Position numbers and translations under genes: made by a program | In this document: positions 57,415 to 64,000 of the stretch, one piece after another | How the letters are laid out: every line of letters starts with the position of its first letter | Numbering within the stretch: position 1 is the first letter of the stretch | Source: Podospora bellae-mahoneyi | Taxonomy: Eukaryota > Ascomycota > Sordariomycetes > Sordariales > Podosporaceae | Assembly (NCBI RefSeq): GCF_035222275.1 | Contig: NW_026946359.1 | Location: 3,348,001-3,412,000, forward strand | Reading direction: 5' to 3' | Length of the DNA stretch: 64,000 nt | Notes under the pieces: model-generated | Databases searched by the model: none | What the model was told of the DNA's origin: nothing | What the model saw: the letters and a program-made list of their open reading frames with translations, nothing else

Positions 57415-59464
57415 ATGGCTGGGGCGGCTAGCGCCTCCAACATAGACGCAGCCGCAGAGCACAGCGGAAGTGGGAACGGCAGTGGTAGCAGAAGCCCCAA
57501 CGCTGTCGCAAGGCCCAGTGTGATTAGCAATGGCGAGGGTAGTTCCTCTTCGCCTGCCACCGGAGCAGAATTAACATCGGGCTCCGGCCCGGGGTCTCGG
57601 TCGGCATCGGCATCGGCATCGGCATCGGTGCCGGGATCTGGATCAGTTCGGACCCTAGAGGACGTCATGAAAGAGCCATCCACCAGTGTTCCTGATGTTG
57701 TTGTCCTAAACGCTGTGCCCGAACCTCGTCTGCGTCGGGATACACTGGACCCGAAAGAAGACCTCTGGATGTCCACGGCCGATGGGTAAGAATTTCATAC
57801 ATGATACGCCCCCACATTCGTGGTGCTTTCTTCTGTTCTGAGTGATGTCAGATAGTAGTCTAACACAAATGCGCATAGTCGATATAGCTCACCTATCATC
57901 CCCTTGAAAGTTGGCTCATCGCCGCACATAGAGACCTTCTACGTTAGTATCAGCACCCAATACTTCCCACTCGAGTCCTTCTTGATGCTGATGAAACCTC
58001 ACAGGTGCACAAGCACATCCTGATCAAGTATGAGTACTTTGAAAAGGCACTGTGCGGACCTTTCAAGGAGTCTGAGACCCAGTCTATTGAGCTCCCGGAG
58101 GAAGACCCAGCCATCTTCCACTTCCTGGTGTCATACTTCTACGAAGGGCGATATGACCCCATCAAGCCGCTAGCCGCCGTGTTGAGTATGTCATCAATGT
58201 CATATCCTATCCCTTCTCTCAACTGAAAAATTACCGCCATCCTGACACGATGCCAGTTGCCGACCAACCCAAAGGCAAAGACCCCGAACATGAAATCTCC
58301 CACCCGGCCACCACTTCCGCCAACCTCAACACCGGCGCCGACTCAGACTCGGACCGCTCCCTCTCCTCCCTCGAATCAGACGTCAGCACCATCTCCCGCC
58401 GGCGCCGCGACCGCCGCATCCGCCGAGCCGAACGCCAGTACGAACGCCTCCGTCAAAAACACCCCGGCCACCACCGCACAAACTGCCCATGCCCCTCCTG
58501 CAGCAACGTCCAAACCGGCCCCGCATGCTGGTCCTGCCGAGCACCCCGTATGCCACCCCCCCCTCACCCTCCCCCAGGCGCCATCCACCCCAACGTCCTT
58601 CTCATGAACATGAACGGCGTCCCCGGCCCAGGCCGACCACCACCACCACCACCACCACCACCACCAGGCCACCCAGCCCACCACCGCCGCCGCAACGCCA
58701 ACCGTCGTGGTCCCCTTCCCCCTCCTCCCCCTCCACCACCACCCCCCCTCCCCCCCTCAGCAAACACCAACCCCAACCCTCGCCTCCCCACTCCAGCCGA
58801 CCTCCAAACCTGGCTGTTGACTTACAACCTCTCCCTCTCGGTGTACATCTCCGCGTCTAAATTCCTCCTCGAACCGCTAAAACGCTGCGTGGCCCGTCAC
58901 ATCATCGATCTCCTTGAATCCGCCGGCCCAGACTGCGCTTCCCTCGAGCTGTTGTACTCGTGTTCGACCCTCTACACCAACCTCCCCTCTTACGACCCCC
59001 TCCTCAAGATGATTTTCGCCAGGGTGGCCTTTCTCCAGTGCTGGAAACTTCCTACTGAAGGTGGGGACGGGGACAGGTACCTGGTTGAAAATCCCGAGAT
59101 TGCCGCTTTGCTGCTGAAGGAGATGGCGAGCAGGACGGAGGATGGGGGTTTGGGGGGGACAAGTTGGATGGTCATGGGGGCGGATGGGGGAAGGATGCTG
59201 CCTTCGATGGAGAGGGTTGGGGATGGGTGGGCGGATGGGGTTAGGAATGGTGGGGGGATCAACGGAGGGGGAACGGGGTGGATGGTGCAGAATGGGGGAG
59301 GGGGAGGGGGGCACCATGGTGGGGGGGGACATCATCACAATCATCCGCTGCCGCCGCCTGGGCCGCTGGGGAATCATCAGGGTTATGGGGGGTGGAATGG
59401 AGGAGGGGGACAGGTGCAGGGGCAGGTTATGTATGGGCACCATAATTGGCCTGGGAGGAGGTAG
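57415..59464 (+). CDS. BTB/POZ-domain protein with polyproline tracts
   Basis: Four exons (57415-57785, 57879-57942, 58005-58185, 58257-59464) give 607 aa. The N-terminus (1-115) is Ser/Gly/Ala-rich and disordered. The BTB/POZ fold spans about residues 120-206: SSPIIPLKVGSSPHIETFYV, HKHILIKYEYFEKALCGPF and DPAIFHFLVSYFYEGRYDP. A variable region follows with a Cys cluster (NCPCPSCSNVQTGPACWSC) and two runs of ten or more prolines. A helical block around YNLSLSVYISASKFLLEPLK to NPEIAALLL continues the BTB/BACK-like part (about 370-480). The C-terminus is Gly/His-rich. Fungal BTB proteins of this kind may be cullin-3 adaptors or scaffolds; no partner can be read from the sequence. First ATG, context CACCATGG. 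Confidence 0.85.
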
Positions 59465-60247
59465 GGGAAGGGGAGGTTATGGTTTGTCAATGTTCCGGTG
59501 GTGGGGAATGGGTGATAATGATGGGGATGGGGGTTATTGGATTGGAGTTTTGTCATGTTTTGGAAATACCATATAGATTGGATGCTTATTATGGTGTGTC
59601 GGTAATGGGAACTGAAAGAACGCTCTGAACCATGTTGAGATATTGTAAAGAGTCAAGCAAGGTGAATAGACTGAGCTGTGTGAACTTCCTTTCACTAATT
59701 TCATCCGGTATTTACTCATAACAAAACACTACAACGACTAGATTCCGAGTAGCCACAAGAAAGTATCGACGTGTAAGTTGGGCAGGTCAAAAAGGTGTAA
59801 AAGTCCAAAAAGATCGCCGGCATCCACACTTTATTTGGTTGTGGTGTCTGGCGCCGAAAACTTGGTTTTACGAGGATTTGAACAAGGAAGCTCTCCGAGG
59901 TCGAGACAACTGGGAGGGGGGAGGGCTTTTCCCTCAGCCAGCAAGTCTTCCCACTTGACCATTTGGCCAGAGTGAGCTGCTGCTCCTTGTTGAAGAAGAT
60001 GTGTTGGACGAGATATACATACCATTGTGGGGGAGGGAGCAAGGTGCGGGGACAAACAAGGAAGGAAGGAGCGAGGGCTGGTGGTGCGAGAAGGGGGTGG
60101 TGGAGGAAGGAGCGAGGGTTGATGCTGGGACAAGAGGGCAGGAGCGAGCTCGGAGACACAGCATACCGTTATTCGAGAAGTTCGTAGATGAGCCAGCTCA
60201 AGTATTTATTCATATCTCACGACTCTTCTGCATCTGTCAGTTGCCCG
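59465..60247. other. Convergent region between the BTB and peptidase genes
   Basis: 783 bp between facing stop codons. It contains the 3' flank of the BTB gene and one minus-strand frame listed separately at 59831-60042. No RNA gene is recognised. Confidence 0.5.
59831..60042 (-). other. Possible small ORF, unrecognised
   Basis: An ATG-started minus-strand frame of about 63 codons with a globular-looking stretch (SGQMVKWEDLLAEGKALPPP) and a polar tail ending TTTK. The phrase resembles the short helix-plus-LPGI segments of some peroxin-14-related small proteins, but the usual KPWE ending is absent. The first bases of the frame also read as a GTATGT splice donor. It may be chance. Confidence 0.2.
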
Positions 60248-61722
60248 CTAATCCAGGGTATCATCCCTCAACTTAAACAGCATCCCTAGCACCTCGTCCC
60301 CTTTTGCCCGGATGGCATTGTGATGAAGCTGGTTCGTCTCATGGACCTTGATCCCCTTGACCAACGCGGCCGTCTCCCTCGCTGCCCCGATGTCAACGTA
60401 CATGTCGTCAATATAGCTCACGGCGTACACAGGTACTTCGTTACGGCGCAGCTGCTCTTCATCGTACAGATCTTCCTCCCACTGAGAATATCTCGCCAAC
60501 GCTTCCGCCGCGGGCTTGAGCGGCCTCAAGGTGGGATACGTGTCAAAGAACTGAGGGAAAACCATCTCACCCGAGAAGTAAACTCTGACCATTCCATCCA
60601 CTGGCAAAGACAACTGGCTATGATCAGATTGCGTCCAAAAGAAGAAGTTTTCAAACTTGCGAGCTGCATTCAGGGCCGCCCAGTTGGACGCTACGCCCCT
60701 GGAGCAATAGATGCTCTCGTGTAGAATGGCGTAGACAGGGTTGCTGTCAAAAGGGACCTCACGCTCAAGTGCCATCAGTGTCGGAGTGGTAAAGTAGTTG
60801 AACTGATCCAGGTCGGAAATGAGCTTGACTACTAGATTGTGTACAGTATCTAGACCTCCGTGGCCACCAAAGGCCATGCCGAGACCGAGCAGACGGTGGA
60901 CTGTAAAAGTACCACCTCCGGGAAGGTGGATATCGGCTTTGTTCGTGGTCAGGTATGATGCGATTCGGGCGACGTTCGCCTCGTCTTCAGGATATTTGCT
61001 GTAGTAGGCTTCGTTTCGCTGGATGACCTTTCTATAGAGGGCGGAATACACTTCTAGAGGTTGGCGCTCGACAGGGGCCAGACCGCCGGTCATGAAAACC
61101 TCTCTAAGGCCTTGGGGGTACTTGGACAAGTATGACAGACAGACGAAGCCGCCGAATGACTGCCCAAAAATGGACCATGTTTGATACTCTGGCTTCCAGG
61201 ACTCGGTCAGACAAAGCCGGATCGCTTCAAGGTCTCGCACGATGCTGTTGGCGCGGAAGAGCTTCAGGTACTCGACCTGCTGGTTGACGTCCCCCTGTTT
61301 GAGGACGAGGTCTGTGTGGATGGGGTTGCTCATTCCGGTTCCGCGGTAGTCGACATAAAGCACCGTGTATCCGGCGTCCAAGGCACGGTTGGAAACGGGA
61401 TGGCTTCGGGGCTCAGGGCCACCAAAGCCTGGGCCACCTTCAAGGTAGACCAGGTACGGCTTTATGGGCTCATCCGCCGGTTTGCAGAGTCCTGGAATAG
61501 TCTTCTCCGGCCGGCTTATGCTGCGGGCAAAGAGCCGAATGGTTCCGTCTCCCGGGCGAGCATAGTTCAACGGGACCTCGAAGAACAGCTCAGTCACATG
61601 AAAACCGCCTGGTGATAGGTTAGCCAAAGATTCAATACTTGTAACAGATAGAAATAAGGGCCATTACCGGGATGAATATGTGACCGGCTGCCGACCAGAC
61701 GCGCAGTCCAAACAGGATCCAT
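60248..61722 (-). CDS. Prolyl aminopeptidase-like alpha/beta hydrolase (S33)
   Basis: Exons 61722-61668 and 61608-60248 (59-nt intron) give 471 aa. The sequence shows the S33 hallmarks: oxyanion-hole LEGGPGFGGPEPR (about residue 65), VDYRGTGMS, and the nucleophile Ser in FGQSFGGFV (about residue 170). The His and Asp of the triad should lie in the C-terminal part (SYIDDMYVDIG, and ETNQLHHNAIRAKGDEVL). There is no signal peptide, so it is probably cytosolic. The family removes N-terminal proline from peptides; many fungal members of this size have unknown substrates. The short first exon codes 18 residues (MDPVWTARLVGSRSHIHP) that fit the start of fungal homologues. Convergent with the BTB gene. 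Confidence 0.87.
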
Positions 61723-62274
61723 CTTGCATGTTGTTGTTTAAGAAGTGGCCGTTGGAAGTAGTTAAAAAGTTGCAGATGCGGGGATAGTAACCTTGAACTA
61801 CCCATCGGCTTCCACCTAGGTTGTAACTGTCTCATGGCGAATGAGATGAGAGAACAAGCTCGTATTAACCTACAGAACCCTATGTGAGGCACGACAGGCT
61901 GCAGCAACTGATCCAAAACGCATTCCATCGCCAATTCCCATCTACCTTGGGTACCTCTTCAAGAGCCACGATCTCCAGACATCGATTTCCAGCTAGGTAC
62001 AACCACAGGCGCCATCAGCATCGAGGTTGTGCTCCGCTGTAAATTGGAGCTGGGACCACACCTGATCTCCAGATCCCTGCACCACGCTAACGGTCGCCCC
62101 GCCCAGCCACGGAATCGGCCAAACATTCAGGGCCTGGTCTCTAAAAGTGGACTCGGCGGGGTGGTTTAAAAAGCTGGCGCGACTGTTTTCCCTCTTCCAG
62201 ACCAACCATTTTCCACCAAGCTCTTCTTTCTCTGTTATACCAAGCAAGAGCTTACAAATGCGGCACCTCCCCTC
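61723..62274. promoter_or_regulatory. Divergent promoter, peptidase / right-edge gene
   Basis: 552 bp between divergent starts. It has no recognised element apart from a short upstream ORF at 62258 beside the right-edge gene. Confidence 0.4.
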
Positions 62275-62278
62275 ATGA
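62258..62278 (+). promoter_or_regulatory. Upstream ORF overlapping the start codon by ATGA
   Basis: ATG at 62258 opens a 6-codon frame (MRHLPS) whose TGA stop (62276-62278) overlaps the ATG at 62275 as ATGA. If the main protein starts at the next in-frame ATG (62287), the stop still lies only 8 bases upstream. Such arrangements can couple or limit translation of the main frame. Confidence 0.4.
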
Positions 62279-64000
62279 CCCATGGGATGTCTGCCGCAAT
62301 TCTCATTCAGACTCTGACCGAGTCCTTCGCCGCCCTTGCAGACGAAGTTCAGTCGCTGATTGATCGCAAAACCATCTTGGAGCACAAGCTGCGCTACGCC
62401 CATGAACAGGTACGTTCCTTTTTTTTTTTTTTTTCTCGTCTTATCGCTACTTTGCGATGTCACCCCTCCCCAGCCTCATATGATGATTTCATTAGCTCTA
62501 GATCTGGAGCTGTTTTAAACGAGCAGCAGATGGAGACACTATTCACACTCTGATATTTTCGCTGGCATTTTCTTTTACTTTACGACCCCCGTCATCTTCT
62601 TGCGGTCGATCACAGTTTGCTAACATCAAGCTCGTGAAGCAGTTTCAATATCTCGCCGACAAGCATGCAGTACCAGACGTGTCCAAGACTCTAGCAAAAC
62701 TCCAAATACCACCAGATTTACATCTACTTGCGACGGCAACGTCAGCTGTGCCTTTGCCAAAACGTGGACTTGACGGGAACAACCAGCACCAAATCGCGCT
62801 GCTCATCAGAGAGGGACGCAAAGCCGCAAACCAGCTTGCTATCGCCATGACCGACGCAGTCCAGTTTGCCAGGTCAGGTCAAGACACTCCGCTGTCGCTA
62901 GGAATGGAAGGGTTGACGGCTGCGTCAACGGTCCTGGAAAAGGACTTTACCGTTCATGGGAGAAAGGGCTCCCTAGCGTGCCCCTTCTCGACCAAGCTGA
63001 ATCAAAACGGCATACCTCATGGTCACCACGATGAGCAGGTCGACGGCTCCCAGGACCTTGCTGGCGGCGCCGGTGCTGATCCCACGCCTCACAAGTCAAC
63101 TGATCCCATATGCGCCGCCATGCTTGAAGATGCCGTGCCCAGTCCCACGGCCGCCGCTGCTGCCTCCAAATGTCCGATCCGTTTCCTAGACAAGCACTCG
63201 CCTGAAGAAATTGCGCACTACGTGGAGACCCACAAGCATGAGATTCCCCGAAGCCATGAGGTCTGCGTTAGGAGGTATCAGCGGAACGAAGAGCAGATAA
63301 GAAAGCTCGACGCTAAGTATGGTAACCTCGTGAGCATGGTCGAAGACTTGAGCCACTTGCACCGCCCCATGTTACCTCCTGCTGCCGGGAACGACAAGAC
63401 CAGGGTGGGCAGCACCTCGTCGAATAAGAGAGTAGAGGACTGGGCCCAGACGATTGTTGCTGCCGATCCCGACATCCAGGATAACGAGATGCCACCGACG
63501 CCTCATGACGAGGAAGGGGATCGGGAGAATAGATTTGACCGCAACTTCCGCGAGGTCCGTGTGGGCGAGTCGCCGACTAGACCTTGGGGAATTCCTGTGC
63601 CTATCCAAGCTGGCCTGCGACCACAAGATATACCTCCTGTCCGCAGCTCATCGCCCGTCCCTCCGATGAGAACAGAGGCCCCGGCAGTTGCGCCAGAAGT
63701 CAAAGCGGAACCTAAGAAGTGTCCTTTTGACCATAGCAAGATGGGATTCAAAACCCAAATGAAACCGCATCCTCCGACGGCAGACCCGAATCTCAACGCT
63801 GGCCATAATTTGAACACATCCTCCTTACCGCTTAAGTACCAGCAGGAGTTGCCTTCGAGTCCGCCCCAGCCACCGTTTGTCAACCTCCCCGAGTCTGTCA
63901 AACCTGCCGCCCCAACATCGGGCGACAAAGGCGCCGATCGGCCGCCGCAGATTGTGTATAACTTCAACGGGCCGGTGTTCATTGGGTATCCGATGGAACA
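62275..64000 (+). CDS. Conserved fungal protein of unknown function with Cys-Pro motifs (3' end outside the window)
   Basis: Exon 1 is 62275-62409; exon 2 starts at 62643 and stays open to the window edge, giving at least 497 aa. The intron (233 nt) ends in GCTAAC...AAGCAG, a textbook branch and acceptor. The N-terminus (LIQTLTESFAALADEVQSLI, DRKTILEHKLRYAHEQFQYL) is a helix/coiled coil. Then come ACPFSTK (about residue 155), SKCPIRFLDKHSPEEIAHYV with PRSHEVCVRRYQRNEEQIRK (about 215-260), VRVGESPTRPWGIPVPI (about 350) and KKCPFDHSKMGF (about 405). Near the edge comes NFNGPVFIGYPMEQ. From memory these blocks recur in Pezizomycotina proteins without assigned role. No signal peptide or TM. The start may instead be the ATG at 62287 (MSAAILIQ). 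Confidence 0.75.

Noticed and set aside
59864-59990. Minus-strand sequence resembling A-box (TGGCCAAATGG) and B-box (GTTCAAATCC) of a class II tRNA
   Set aside because: The T-stem does not pair (only the closing pair fits) and the ends do not form an acceptor stem.

Overview
The window is nuclear DNA of a filamentous ascomycete, most likely a sordariomycete of the Sordariales (Podospora, Chaetomium or Neurospora relatives). The evidence is the compact layout, many short introns of about 50-95 nt with GT(A/G)NGT donors and CTAAC/CTGAC-type branch sites, balanced to GC-rich composition, and a protein set typical of Pezizomycotina: a REV1 with a BRCT domain, an SNT2 chromatin protein, a WSC protein and a GH38 vacuolar alpha-mannosidase. 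I call 21 protein-coding genes; one runs off the right edge. I recognise no tRNA, rRNA, CRISPR array, transposon or virus-like element.

Layout. 0-16 kb: a small putative mitochondrial membrane protein, SWC6/VPS71 (SWR1 complex), a Kel3-like Kelch/DUF4110 protein, a WSC-domain surface protein, REV1 translesion polymerase, a RED/IK-like spliceosomal protein, an ENV7/STK16-like kinase and a nucleoside hydrolase. 16-30 kb: a CAP-Gly CLIP-170-like microtubule protein, a 2.1-kb non-coding stretch, an uncharacterised one-TM helical protein divergent from NOP14, TRM82, and ribosomal stalk protein P0, which shares a telobox-bearing divergent promoter with TRM82. 29-45 kb: mitochondrial MutS (MSH1), an uncharacterised Gln-rich/acidic protein, alpha-mannosidase AMS1 and the farnesylated J-protein YDJ1 with a perfect heat-shock element upstream. 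44-64 kb: SNT2, a 7.1-kb stretch without a convincing gene, a BTB/POZ protein, a prolyl-aminopeptidase-like hydrolase, and the 5' part of a conserved protein of unknown function.

These are mostly housekeeping genes and form neither an operon nor a biosynthetic cluster. Functional links are loose: chromatin (SWC6, SNT2), RNA and ribosome production (RED, NOP14, TRM82, P0), genome maintenance (REV1 nuclear, MSH1 mitochondrial). I found no clearly new multi-gene system. The most interesting signals are a switch from C-rich to G-rich coding strand inside many genes, the unknown right-edge protein with three Cys-Pro motifs and a start-overlapping upstream ORF, the 7-kb gene-free block, and a coding exon of only 7 nt at the end of P0. 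Exon boundaries were set by eye from splice signals and frame continuity. Family names come from recognising motifs, not from a database search.
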